The translations under genes were made by a program, and so were the position numbers. Of a stretch of DNA of 64,000 nt, positions 1 through 8,345 are shown piece after piece. Origin of the DNA: Splendidivirga corallicola (GTDB lineage Bacteria > Bacteroidota > Bacteroidia > Cytophagales > Cyclobacteriaceae); contig JAUJEA010000001.1 of the NCBI GenBank assembly GCA_030442035.1, positions 961,559-1,025,558 on the forward strand. Direction: 5' to 3'. Below the pieces are notes generated by a model. It was not told where the DNA came from. It made no database searches and was given only the letters and a program-made list of their open reading frames with translations. The stretch's first letter is position 1, and the number at the start of each line of letters is the position of its first letter.

Positions 1-195
1 ACAAACAGAATAAAATTAGTTAGCTGGTTATATGCATTATGGATGCCCTTATTATATATCAGCACCAGCCTGGTTTATAAAAAAGAAGAAAAGGATCCGG
101 ACCAGCGTAAACGTAACAAGGAGATCAAAAAACAAATGTTTTCAAGCCCAATCCTTTTTGGAGAAACCATGATCATAAAAGCGACCAAACATTAA
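1..195 (+). CDS. C-terminal fragment of an unidentified membrane-associated protein
   Basis: Frame 1 is open from the first base to a TAA at 193-195, giving the last 64 residues of a protein whose start lies outside the window. The fragment has one hydrophobic stretch (about residues 9-26, rich in L, W, Y and I) followed by a strongly charged Lys/Glu/Arg segment and a short mixed tail. This could be the last transmembrane helix with a cytoplasmic tail. I do not recognise the family from this fragment, and no function should be inferred. Confidence 0.5.
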   Translation, partial: TNRIKLVSWLYALWMPLLYISTSLVYKKEEKDPDQRKRNKEIKKQMFSSPILFGETMIIKATKH

Positions 196-713
196 GCAGC
201 AAGCTGGCTTAGTATCTCGTCAAAACAAGCTCTTTTCAGGAATCATCATTGTATTATTATATAACAATAGTTCATCGATAAATCCATTATGTCATATGTG
301 AATGATCATGAAAAGCTGTTAATTAGCCTTCATTGCTTTGGAGAAAGCTCAAAAAAATCACGTCGGATTTTCGGTTGATTTCCATCACAGATCATAAATC
401 ACTGGACCTCAACAATCTCCCCTTACCCAGGTATAGGAAAACTTCATCAAAAAAAACCTGTAAATCATTCCATTATCAACGATCAATATCCATTTTTTAA
501 CACTGTATTAATTTGGTGACATTAAATATTGGAACAATTCAAATTGTTTTAACGCTTTACAAATGCTATATTTGGTACGCAGAAAGAAAAAAAGGTGATT
601 TGAAGTTTCCACTAGAGAAATGTGCATTTCACACTTTTTTTTCTGGGTTTCTCTAAAATTGGCTGTTTATAATTTTACGCTATTAACAAAATCTACAATC
701 AACTGTTTTAACT
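196..713. other. Intergenic region upstream of the LamG-like T9SS cargo gene
   Basis: No credible gene is seen in this 518-base gap. Its right part carries a good Bacteroidota promoter (listed separately at 544-574). The open frame beginning at 620 runs into the cargo gene in another frame, has no protein-like composition and is treated as a shadow. Confidence 0.5.
544..574 (+). promoter_or_regulatory. Probable housekeeping promoter of the 714 gene
   Basis: TTG at 544-546 and TATATTTG at 567-574 are separated by 20 bases. This matches the Bacteroidota primary sigma consensus TTG-N(17-23)-TAnnTTTG at every fixed position. Transcription would begin near 580, leaving a leader of about 130 nt. 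Confidence 0.5.
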
Positions 714-2588
714 ATGCAAGGGAAAGTTACATTACTTTTTTTGTTGATCCTTCTGCCGTTTGGAATTATGGCTCAGACCGGTCCTGGAGGTATTGGAAGA
801 ACAGACGGCACTTCGGAATTGGTTTTATGGTTAGATGCCGGAACCATAAGTGGTAATGACGGTACTTTCGTGGTGATATGGCCAGACCAATCTGGCTACG
901 GAAGTGATGCACAAGAGGATGGGGTTAACGGCTTTCCAGTGCTTAAGCAGAATATTATTAACGGTCAATCGGTGGTTAGATTTGGTGGGACCGATGAATT
1001 TTTTAATGGTACCTTATCCAGTGCCTTAAGTGCTCCTTCAACTATATTAACTGTAAATTATTTCAATGCTCTAAGTCAAGGTTCTAACCATGACTACGTA
1101 GTAAGCGTTGGAAATGGAACCGGGCAACATACTGGGATTGCCAGAAGAAGTAATGCCATCCAAACTCCCCCTGAGGCTGATCGCTATTATAGCTGGGAAA
1201 CCGAGCCGAGAACAGGTGTTGTACTTAATGGACAAGAATGGATGGCCATCACACAGGTGCAAACAATTGGCGCACCACGGCATTTCATGTATCTGGATGG
1301 AGCTAGTCAAACAGTGGAAGACTACGGAATTGATTTTAGCAGTACCGTAGGTAATTATTCAGTCGCTAATTACATAAATGACAGAAGTTTAGATGACGAA
1401 CTTAATGGCGACATTGCCGAGATCATCATATTCAACAGAGAACTAAATGCTGCCGAATTAAATATCATACATTCCTATCTTGATGCCAAATACGGAATAA
1501 ACATGACCGATGATAAATACGCTGGAGATGATTCCGGTATCAACCGCAATGTGGCGGGAATTGGTACGGAGGCAACAGGCAGTATGACGGTAGCATCATC
1601 GGCTGGATTAGGGATGCAAATTGCATCAGGTTTTGGGAATGGAGATTATGTTATGTTTGGGCATAACACAATTAGCAATGGTACCAACACAACAGATATC
1701 AGCGATCCTCCGGGAGGAGACGAATTGGAAGGAAGATGGGAACGCACATGGTTTGTAGACATGACTGGGGCCGCCAGCGCGTCGGTAGATATTACTTTTG
1801 ACTTCAGTGAATCAGGGCTAACCGGTGTTCCGGATGGTGATGCAAATAATTACAAACTAATCTATAGGACAGGTTTCTCAGGTGATTGGACCATTGTAGC
1901 AGACGGAAGTAGTTTTAGTGGTGATCAGATTTTATTCAATAATGTTAATACATCAGTGTTTTCCGGTGGAGATGGCTTCATCACTTTAGGGACAACTAGT
2001 CTCTCAGCTGCACCGTTGCCAATAACTCTGGTAAGTTTTGAAGCGCATAAAAGAAATAACATCAAGGGTGAAACTTATGTTGACCTGAAATGGGCCACAG
2101 CCTCAGAGATAAACAATGATTTCTTTACGATAGAAAGATCAAGCAGTGCTGAAGATTTCGAGGTTTTGGCGACAATAAAAGGAGCCGGTAATAGCAATGC
2201 CTTATTGAAATATGCCTGGCAGGATGATGAACCATTGGCAGGTATCTCCTATTACAGATTAAAACAAACAGATTTTGATGGCACATTTACCTACAGTGAC
2301 ATCAAAACCGTTAAGATTCAAAATGTTTCCCCGGTGAGACTATATCCAAATCCTGCTAGTAGTACATTGCATGTTTATTTGGAAAATGAGACGGAAGACA
2401 ACCAGGTAAAATTGACTTTATTCAATTTGCTTGGCTCCGAATTAAAACAGATAAATCATCAATTAGGAAAAGGCATCAATGTAGTTGACCTAAACACAGT
2501 TGAGTTAGAGAGTAATATGTATATTCTGTCTATTGAGAGCCAGAACGGAGAGCATCAAAGTGTGCATCGTTTTGTTGTTGAAAGATAA
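714..2588 (+). CDS. LamG-like T9SS type A sorting-domain protein
   Basis: A 624-residue secreted protein. Residues 1-21 form a signal peptide ending in a typical Ala-Gln site. A LamG/concanavalin-like jelly-roll occupies about 25-250 (it begins with the usual LWLDA motif and contains WPDQSG). A second beta-rich segment at about 265-430 resembles DUF8202, often found after LamG in these proteins. An FN3-like segment follows at about 440-530 (WATASEINNDFF, YYRLKQTDFDG). The end, from about 543, is a T9SS type A sorting domain (LYPNPASSTLHVYL), which targets export through the outer membrane and attachment to the surface. The ligand is unknown; LamG folds commonly bind glycans. The gene stands alone, between a good promoter and a strong hairpin terminator. 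Confidence 0.85.
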   Translation: MQGKVTLLFLLILLPFGIMAQTGPGGIGRTDGTSELVLWLDAGTISGNDGTFVVIWPDQSGYGSDAQEDGVNGFPVLKQNIINGQSVVRFGGTDEFFNGTLSSALSAPSTILTVNYFNALSQGSNHDYVVSVGNGTGQHTGIARRSNAIQTPPEADRYYSWETEPRTGVVLNGQEWMAITQVQTIGAPRHFMYLDGASQTVEDYGIDFSSTVGNYSVANYINDRSLDDELNGDIAEIIIFNRELNAAELNIIHSYLDAKYGINMTDDKYAGDDSGINRNVAGIGTEATGSMTVASSAGLGMQIASGFGNGDYVMFGHNTISNGTNTTDISDPPGGDELEGRWERTWFVDMTGAASASVDITFDFSESGLTGVPDGDANNYKLIYRTGFSGDWTIVADGSSFSGDQILFNNVNTSVFSGGDGFITLGTTSLSAAPLPITLVSFEAHKRNNIKGETYVDLKWATASEINNDFFTIERSSSAEDFEVLATIKGAGNSNALLKYAWQDDEPLAGISYYRLKQTDFDGTFTYSDIKTVKIQNVSPVRLYPNPASSTLHVYLENETEDNQVKLTLFNLLGSELKQINHQLGKGINVVDLNTVELESNMYILSIESQNGEHQSVHRFVVER

Positions 2589-2657
2589 CTGGTTTATTGC
2601 CTCTTTAATCAGTTGATGATTAGTTAAGATATTAGGAATATACTCATTTCAATTCAG

Positions 2658-2697
2658 AGAGCCAGACACGAAGGATCGTGTCTGGCTCTTTTTCTTT
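2658..2697 (+). terminator. Strong intrinsic terminator
   Basis: A perfect 13-bp stem (2658-2670 with 2677-2689) closes a six-base loop and is followed by a T-rich run. It ends the cargo gene transcript and also lies just past the end of the convergent DUF4252 gene. Confidence 0.85.
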
Positions 2698-3192
2698 TTA
2701 GATACCATTGAACTGGATGCACTTCGAAAATTTACCAACCTTTTTCGGGTTTATATCACCAAGAAGTTCGAATAAGATAATTTCATCCTCTCCATCCACA
2801 ATTAATATGAGATCCTTAATGACCCGGTTCCGTTCGATGGCCATGACCCTGATATCGCTATCATCACTATCGATGGTCATAAGTTCTTCAAAGTCCTCTC
2901 TTTCAACTCCTCTATTCAGTCTTCTAAATTCCTCCCTATCCATACCAAATCTGCCTTTGGGAATCTTCAATATTTTAATTGATTTTATTTCCTCTCGAAT
3001 TTCATCGAAGTCGTCATCATAGTCATCTTCGTCAAACCATTCAACAAATGAAAGAAAGCTGCCATTTAGGTTTATTGAAAAAGCATCTTCATGGTCTTCA
3101 TATGCTCTATACACATCCTTTAGTGTTGAACTTTGAGCTAAACCAATAGATGGTAAACATAGTATTACAGTTAAAATTCGAATCGTTTTCAT
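2698..3192 (-). CDS. DUF4252 family protein, last gene of the sigma factor operon
   Basis: A 164-residue exported protein: signal peptide at residues 1-19 (ends GLAQ), then a DUF4252-like domain. That family is common in Bacteroidota beside ECF sigma factor genes, and its biochemical role is not known to me. The centre is unusually acidic (several DED and DDYDDD stretches at about 54-66). The neighbouring 3260-3778 gene encodes a paralogue of similar length with the same layout, so the pair probably arose by tandem duplication. The order sigma factor, membrane protein, DUF4252, DUF4252 with short gaps suggests one operon. Confidence 0.7.
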   Translation of the reverse strand: MKTIRILTVILCLPSIGLAQSSTLKDVYRAYEDHEDAFSINLNGSFLSFVEWFDEDDYDDDFDEIREEIKSIKILKIPKGRFGMDREEFRRLNRGVEREDFEELMTIDSDDSDIRVMAIERNRVIKDLILIVDGEDEIILFELLGDINPKKVGKFSKCIQFNGI

Positions 3193-3259
3193 ATTCTCCG
3201 TTTTTGATTTATGCTTTATAAGCTATTTAATTTGACCTTTCGTTTTAGCACTTATTTTA

Positions 3260-3778
3260 TCAGTTCCTATCCAATCTATCCAGTTTATCCAATCCATCAA
3301 TATCCATGGATTTAGAAATTTTGGCTATCGTTTTGATATCAATGATACCTAAGAGGCTCATTAAAAAGAATTCATTATCATGCCCTGAAAGCATAAGTAG
3401 TTCCTTAATTATTCCTTTGGATTCCTTTACCAGAAACTTAAATTCCTCATCCCCTTCTCGTACTACCATGAGCTCCTCATAGCCATTTGTATTTAGCTTA
3501 TCATATACTTCGTTATATAGGCGCACACCATCAACATGATCTGAGGTAAGTATTCTAAGTCCGGTCAGATCATTGAGCTGTTGCCGGATATACTCTTCAT
3601 CATCATCCATCGGTATCTCAGACATAATTCCAAACATTTTTCCCGAGATGTAAATGGTTGTAAAATCATCATCATCCATATATTTATCAAAGAATTTGAT
3701 GATGGCATCGGTATTGCTTTGAGCAACGGTCATAGTGCTCATAAAAGCTATGGATATGGTTATGAATATTTTTTTCAT
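3260..3778 (-). CDS. DUF4252 family protein, third gene of the sigma factor operon
   Basis: A 172-residue exported protein with a signal peptide at residues 1-19 (ends VAQ). The body matches its neighbour at 2698-3192 in layout: an acidic patch (MDDDD, then PMDDDEE), a middle segment with EELMVV, and a hydrophobic FFLMSLLG strand near the end, all typical of DUF4252. It lies 17 bases downstream of the membrane protein gene, so it is probably co-transcribed from the sigma factor promoter. Function unknown. A role as a target or sensor in an envelope stress response is inference from position only. Confidence 0.7.
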   Translation of the reverse strand: MKKIFITISIAFMSTMTVAQSNTDAIIKFFDKYMDDDDFTTIYISGKMFGIMSEIPMDDDEEYIRQQLNDLTGLRILTSDHVDGVRLYNEVYDKLNTNGYEELMVVREGDEEFKFLVKESKGIIKELLMLSGHDNEFFLMSLLGIIDIKTIAKISKSMDIDGLDKLDRLDRN

Positions 3779-3795
3779 CGTATTTACTATCTATT

Positions 3796-4323
3796 CTATT
3801 TATTATTTTCTTTATTCTGTTTATTGAAAAGTGCTGCGGCTTTATTCATTTTTGATAATTCCTTTACTTGATCTTTTCCTTTATTAATCTTGGATGAAAT
3901 CAGGACCAATGCCTTTTTAACTTCATCGTAAGCCATTTCCGGATTTTCAATTGACCCTTTAAGCACCAAATCATTACTGGATGTTTCGAACCTGTCCCTA
4001 TTGAAAAAATATACTGTGACGACAATCACAATAAAAGCAGCTGCAATCTTCGCAACATTCCTAAACAGATTAAATCTTTCTCCAGAATCCATCTTCCCCT
4101 CTGAGTCTGTCAAAGTGTTCAAAACACCTTCTTCAAAATCTTTATCCAGAAAATCTTTACTGCCTTGTTTATCAAAGTATTGGAATAAAGGGGCAAAAGA
4201 TGCCAAATGGTCGGGAACTTCTTCTGTACTAAAAAAAGCTCTCAGCTCTTTTTCCTGATCGATACTTGATTCTCCTTTCCAGTATTTGTCAAGCAGAATT
4301 TCAATTCTTTTAATCTTTGCCAT
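3796..4323 (-). CDS. Single-pass membrane protein, probable anti-sigma partner
   Basis: A 175-residue protein with one transmembrane helix at about residues 90-107, a cytoplasmic N-terminal part (begins MAKIKRIEILLDKYWKGES) and a Lys-rich extracytoplasmic tail. The N-terminal pattern of a helix with KYWKGE, then a short linker to the membrane, is common in Bacteroidota genes directly after ECF sigma factors. It is therefore a candidate anti-sigma regulator, though it lacks a zinc HxxxCxxC motif. The ATG at 4323 is chosen because it lies 4 bases past the sigma factor stop. An ATG at 4350 would overlap that gene and is less likely. Regulation of the upstream sigma factor is inference. Confidence 0.6.
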   Translation of the reverse strand: MAKIKRIEILLDKYWKGESSIDQEKELRAFFSTEEVPDHLASFAPLFQYFDKQGSKDFLDKDFEEGVLNTLTDSEGKMDSGERFNLFRNVAKIAAAFIVIVVTVYFFNRDRFETSSNDLVLKGSIENPEMAYDEVKKALVLISSKINKGKDQVKELSKMNKAAALFNKQNKENNK

Positions 4324-4327
4324 TTTT

Positions 4328-4837
4328 CTAAGTTCCATAAGCTTCGGCATTTAATAATTCATGTTTGATCTTCTTCCTTGCTCTAAAGAGATTCACTTTC
4401 ACCTGATTTAAATCAAGTTCCAGGATCTCTGAAATTTCCTGATAAGAAAATCCTTCGATGTCTCTTAACCTGATAACATATTTCTGCTTTTCGGGTAAAG
4501 TTTCAATTGTGTTTTCTATCAATTTCATCGTATCGCTTAACTCACTGTAATGATGCGGATCAGGTGCATACGTTGCAATTTCCTTATGGTCATCTACTCC
4601 GGGTAGATTAAAATGCTTTGATTTAAGTTTATCCAGCGATTGGTTTTTAACCATTGTCATACACCAGGCTTCTATGTTATTGTAAAAACTGATCTCTTTT
4701 CCTTTGTGCCAGATCTTTATCAGAACTTCCTGCACGACATCCTTGGCCTCTTCTTCATTTTTAAGAAAACTCAAAGCAAAGCGGAAAAGCTTGTTTTTAA
4801 CCGGTAATACAAGTTCTTTAAAATCTTCCAGGGTCAT
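4328..4837 (-). CDS. ECF-type RNA polymerase sigma-70 family factor
   Basis: A 169-residue sigma factor. Region 2 lies at about residues 15-80 (LFRFALSFLKNEEEAKDVVQE and AWCMTMVKNQSLDKLK) and region 4 at about 110-160 (LPEKQKYVIRLRDIEGFSYQEI followed by a helix-turn-helix with VKVNLFRARKKI). Regions 1 and 3 are missing, as in ECF factors. ATG at 4837 is preferred. A TTG at 4858 would add seven residues that do not belong to region 2. It heads the operon with the membrane protein and the two DUF4252 genes, which suggests a stimulus-responsive envelope regulon. The signal and targets are not visible from the sequence. Confidence 0.9.
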   Translation of the reverse strand: MTLEDFKELVLPVKNKLFRFALSFLKNEEEAKDVVQEVLIKIWHKGKEISFYNNIEAWCMTMVKNQSLDKLKSKHFNLPGVDDHKEIATYAPDPHHYSELSDTMKLIENTIETLPEKQKYVIRLRDIEGFSYQEISEILELDLNQVKVNLFRARKKIKHELLNAEAYGT

Positions 4838-4858
4838 TGTATCTGCGAGACGACTCAA

Positions 4859-5194
4859 AACTCAAATTGTTACAACCTAACTAAATTTTTATGATAATCC
4901 ATCTGAATTTATTGAGTAAAGGGTCTTCAGGAATGATATACTATTGAAGTAATTGTATAACAATAAATACCTCAAATGTGAAAATCGGATTTTAAGGGAT
5001 CATACAACTTGAGGTGTATCAACTTACAAAGTGTGTACAGGAATGTTCAAAAAAGTGTACGTTTTTGTTACACAATTTTTATAAAAAAATTGAAAAGTAT
5101 TTTTTAAATTACTGAAAAACAATTACTTATATTTTTTGGCACATGTATTGGCTATAAGAAGAGCAAAGGTCAAAACTCAAAATAAAATACAACA
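4859..5194. other. Divergent intergenic region with several small palindromes
   Basis: This region separates the sigma factor operon from the small secreted protein gene. There is no gene in it. It holds GTGTA-N9-TACAC at 5055-5073, an A/T palindrome (CAATTTTT with AAAAATTG) at 5072-5091, and a looser inverted repeat pairing ACCTCAA (4969-4975) with TTGAGGT (5009-5015). These could be operators for the divergent genes, but no known binding site was recognised. Confidence 0.35.
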
Positions 5195-5566
5195 ATGAAA
5201 ACTAACGCAATGCACACACAGGTAAAAAGAACTACAATCACTCTTGGAACATTATTCCTTTTACTAATTGTTTCTGTCAACATTTCCCTGGCTTCAGCGG
5301 AAAAAGAAGAGAACAAAGAAATCAAAAACAGTGAAGAACTACTCATTGAGGAAATTGAATCTGCATTATCCGATGATCCGGTAATAAAAGATTTAATTGA
5401 TTTCTCCAACGAAACTCAAAAAGTATCAATTTACGACATTGAAGAAAACTTGATTTTTCATGGAGAACTAAATCAAAGCGAAAATGAAGAGATCATAAAA
5501 TTGATTCATAGGAGTGATTTGTTAATGAAGATGGGTAACACTTCCTATTATAGGTTGAACAAATAG
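5195..5566 (+). CDS. Small secreted protein of unknown function
   Basis: A 123-residue protein with an N-terminal signal segment: a basic start, then TLFLLLIVSVNISLASA at about residues 20-36. The mature part of about 87 residues is acidic, rich in Glu, Asn and Lys, with no cysteine. It ends with a short pattern (MGNTSYYRLNK) that looks like the last strand of a small domain. It has no recognised family. It is divergent from the ECF sigma factor operon across a palindrome-bearing gap, so it is a possible regulon member, but that is only a positional inference. A hairpin terminator follows. Confidence 0.6.
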   Translation: MKTNAMHTQVKRTTITLGTLFLLLIVSVNISLASAEKEENKEIKNSEELLIEEIESALSDDPVIKDLIDFSNETQKVSIYDIEENLIFHGELNQSENEEIIKLIHRSDLLMKMGNTSYYRLNK

Positions 5567-5591
5567 TTGATTTTTGGTTGATTAGTTTAAA

Positions 5592-5620
5592 AGAGGGCAT
5601 AAAGCTCTCTTTTTCCTTTT
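5592..5620 (+). terminator. Intrinsic terminator
   Basis: A 7-bp stem with one G-T wobble (5592-5598 with 5604-5610) and a five-base loop is followed by TTTTCCTTTT. It ends the small secreted protein transcript. Confidence 0.7.
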
Positions 5621-5721
5621 ATCGATACCAAGAATTGCTCATATTATATATAAATAAAGATGCAACCTGCATTGATAACTTAACATCTAACCTAAAAAAC
5701 TAATCTCTAAATCCTAAAAAA

Positions 5722-6600
5722 ATGGATAAAAAGCTACAATCACTACTATTGACAACGCTGTTTATGGTTGTTCCATTCTTGATGGAAGCCAAAGAGTTTG
5801 TTTATAAGCTTGACGAAATTTACACTATTAAATTAGGTGGTAAGATCAGTCTTTCGAGTCGAGATGCAGACATTAAAATAGTTGGCAGCGACCGAAAAGA
5901 TGTAAGAGTTAAAATTTACAGAAAGGTAGTTATCAGAGGCTTCTACAATACAAATGAAGATAAATTCAAAGTAGATGTTTTTGAGGAGGGCGGTGACCTC
6001 TATATCAAGGAAGTTTCTCGTAAATGGACAGGTGGTGTAATGGTATATACTGAAAAAGAATATACTATACTCGTTGAAGCACCAAATAATGTAAATCTAA
6101 AACTTGATGGAGATGATGATGATTACATCATTAAAAACATTGAAGGAAGCATTAAATTAGATAATAATGATGGGGACGTGGTTTTAGAAAATTGTACCGG
6201 GAAAGATTTTGATCTAAAATTGGATGACGGCAATGTTGAGATCTCAGATGCCAAAGGTTTTTTTAGTCTTTATCTTAATGATGGAAATTTTACAGCAGAA
6301 AATTGCTCATTTGATGAACTGGATGTCAGAGCAGATGATGGAGACATTTACATTGAAACCTTTATAGCTGAGAATGGCGGTTACAATTTAAAAACTGATG
6401 ATGGCGATATCAGAATCAGAGTGCTTGGAGGAGGTGGAGAATTTGAAGTACAACATGATGATGCTTCAATAAGAACTTCGAGTGTCTTTAAAACAAGTTA
6501 TGATTCGGAGCATAGAAGCAAGTTCACACTTGCCGGAGGTAATTCAAAAATATACCTACGGACTGACGATGGCCGTATCGATCTTATAGCCAGTAGGTAA
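5722..6600 (+). CDS. DUF4097-like beta-repeat protein, exported
   Basis: A 292-residue protein with a signal peptide at residues 1-23. The mature part is a run of short beta-strand repeats with the recurring motif DDGD or NDGN (at least eight copies between about residues 128 and 285), each followed by a short aliphatic strand. This is the pattern of the DUF4097 beta-strand-repeat family, which folds as a right-handed solenoid. It probably sits in the periplasm or on the surface. Function is unknown. The many acidic turns could bind divalent cations, but no site is demonstrated. A short hairpin terminator follows. Confidence 0.7.
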   Translation: MDKKLQSLLLTTLFMVVPFLMEAKEFVYKLDEIYTIKLGGKISLSSRDADIKIVGSDRKDVRVKIYRKVVIRGFYNTNEDKFKVDVFEEGGDLYIKEVSRKWTGGVMVYTEKEYTILVEAPNNVNLKLDGDDDDYIIKNIEGSIKLDNNDGDVVLENCTGKDFDLKLDDGNVEISDAKGFFSLYLNDGNFTAENCSFDELDVRADDGDIYIETFIAENGGYNLKTDDGDIRIRVLGGGGEFEVQHDDASIRTSSVFKTSYDSEHRSKFTLAGGNSKIYLRTDDGRIDLIASR

Positions 6601-6621
6601 AGATTTCAGATACTTTATTTT

Positions 6622-6646
6622 AAGGGACCCAGTGGGTCCCTTCTTC
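6622..6646 (+). terminator. Intrinsic terminator
   Basis: A perfect 9-bp stem, AAGGGACCC (6622-6630) with GGGTCCCTT (6634-6642), closes a three-base loop and is followed by a short T-rich tail. It lies 21 bases past the DUF4097-like gene. Confidence 0.7.
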
Positions 6647-6704
6647 ATACAATTGCCATCCTTTCCACTCCCTGGGTAAAATATGTCCCTTCACAGCTAA
6701 AATC

Positions 6705-6734
6705 TTGCAATCAAATAAATATAGTTTATTTTTG
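6705..6734 (+). promoter_or_regulatory. Probable housekeeping promoter of the thioredoxin-like gene
   Basis: TTG at 6705-6707 and TATTTTTG at 6727-6734 are exactly 19 bases apart, a full match to the Bacteroidota TTG-N19-TAnnTTTG promoter. Transcription would start near 6741, about 115 nt before the coding start. Confidence 0.55.
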
Positions 6735-6854
6735 AGCAAAACGGTTATTTGGAATCAAAGCTCACCGATGGTGTTTATTTAGTTAATATTTAAGATATCG
6801 GATGGTGAGCAGTTTGGTTGTTTTACTTACCTGTTTCATATAATAATTCAAATT

Positions 6855-8285
6855 ATGAAATCACGAATTGTATTTTTAACTATTTCAAGATTGACACTGC
6901 TGTGTTTCGTGGTTATTTTGAATACTGCTTCGCTAAGGGCTCAGGATCAATATAACCTAAAATTCAAGATTGAGGGACTAAAAGATACAACTGTCTATCT
7001 TGGTTATTATTATGGTGAAAGCACCTACCTCCAAGATACAACACGGATTAATGATCGTGGTGAATTTGCTTTTACTAAATCAACAAAGCTGACTGAAGGG
7101 ATGTATTTTCTTGTTTTAAACAATACGAAGATCTTTGATATAGCCATTGGGAAAGACCAGGATTTTACAATTGAGACGAGCACCAGTGATTACATAAGAG
7201 CCATGAAAATTTCAGGTGATATAGATAATGAACTGTTTCATAAGAGTCTTTTATTCAATGGTGAACGTTATATGAAGGCACAACCATTACTTGCCGTCCT
7301 GAATGATTCCACAGCTTCGACAAATGAAAAAAACAATGCACAAAAGTCTTTTGATTTACTGAATAAGGAAGTAAGAAACTACCAAAAGAAAGTTATTGAA
7401 GAAAACCCGGATGCCATTGTTTCCAAACTATTCATTGGCCAAAATAGAGTCGAGGTTCCTAATACTCCAAATGGAGAGTCCGATTCGAGATTTAAGCTGA
7501 ACTATTATAAAAAACATTTCTGGGATAATTTCAATCTCTCGGACGAGGTTATGATACGCCTACCTGAACCATTCTACTTTAGAAAAATGGAAGAATATCT
7601 GGATAACCTTTTTGTACAATCGTCCGATTCGCTTACTCCTATAATTGATTATTTAGTGGAAAAATCAAGTCACAACCAGGAGACCTATAAATATATGGTC
7701 TGGAACTTAACATTAAAGTATCAGAATCCCAAGTTCATGGGACTTGATCAAATATTCATCCACATTTATGACAAATATTTTGAAACAGGTGAAATGGACT
7801 ATTGGGCAAATGAAACGCTCAAAAAAAATTTAAAAGAAAGGGCCGATCAACTGCGTAAAAGCCTCATTGGCAATATCGCTCCAAACATGATCATGCTCGA
7901 TTCAAAATTAGCCCCCAAATCGATGCATGATATTAAAAATAAGTATACAGTCCTTTATTTTTATGACCCCGATTGCAGCCATTGTAAAGAAGAGACTCCC
8001 AGGCTCAATGAGTTCTATAAGAAAACAAAATTTGATGTGGAAGTATTTGCTGTCTGTTCAGACACTTCCATGGTTAAAATGAATAATTATATTGAAGAGA
8101 ATAATTTGACCTGGATCTCAGTCAACGGTCCAAGAACTTATACCGGAGCTTATCAGGAATCCTATGATGCCAATACTACTCCTACTATCTTTTTGTTGGA
8201 CGAAAACAAAAGGATCATAACAAAAAAGTTAGAGGCAGCCAAATTGGAAGATTTTATCAGGAATTACGAAAAATCACAAAATTAA
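6855..8285 (+). CDS. Thioredoxin-fold TlpA-type thiol-disulfide oxidoreductase
   Basis: A 476-residue exported protein: signal peptide at residues 1-30 (ends LRAQ), a DUF4369-like beta domain at about 33-125, a helical linker resembling DUF5106 at about 150-330, and a thioredoxin fold at about 340-472. The active site is Cys374-Ser-His-Cys377, and the cis-proline is at about 443 (NTTPT). Proteins of this build are periplasmic, often lipid- or membrane-attached, and reduce or isomerise disulfides. This one has no lipobox, so it is probably soluble. Its neighbour is the cysteine-rich SprB repeat protein, convergent and sharing a terminator. A link between them is only a suggestion. Confidence 0.8.
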   Translation: MKSRIVFLTISRLTLLCFVVILNTASLRAQDQYNLKFKIEGLKDTTVYLGYYYGESTYLQDTTRINDRGEFAFTKSTKLTEGMYFLVLNNTKIFDIAIGKDQDFTIETSTSDYIRAMKISGDIDNELFHKSLLFNGERYMKAQPLLAVLNDSTASTNEKNNAQKSFDLLNKEVRNYQKKVIEENPDAIVSKLFIGQNRVEVPNTPNGESDSRFKLNYYKKHFWDNFNLSDEVMIRLPEPFYFRKMEEYLDNLFVQSSDSLTPIIDYLVEKSSHNQETYKYMVWNLTLKYQNPKFMGLDQIFIHIYDKYFETGEMDYWANETLKKNLKERADQLRKSLIGNIAPNMIMLDSKLAPKSMHDIKNKYTVLYFYDPDCSHCKEETPRLNEFYKKTKFDVEVFAVCSDTSMVKMNNYIEENNLTWISVNGPRTYTGAYQESYDANTTPTIFLLDENKRIITKKLEAAKLEDFIRNYEKSQN

Positions 8286-8290
8286 TAATA

Positions 8291-8335
8291 AAAAAAGCCT
8301 TCCCAATAAATCCAAAGGGAAGGCTTTTTTTATCT
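8291..8335. terminator. Bidirectional intrinsic terminator
   Basis: A 14-bp perfect stem (8291-8304 with 8317-8330) includes A and T runs at both outer ends, so it can work on either strand. It sits between the convergent thioredoxin-like and SprB repeat genes. Confidence 0.85.
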
Positions 8336-8345
8336 TATGATTTCA

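Noticed and set aside
620-856. A 78-codon frame overlapping the start of the T9SS cargo gene.
   Set aside because: It overlaps a well supported gene in another frame and has no protein-like features.
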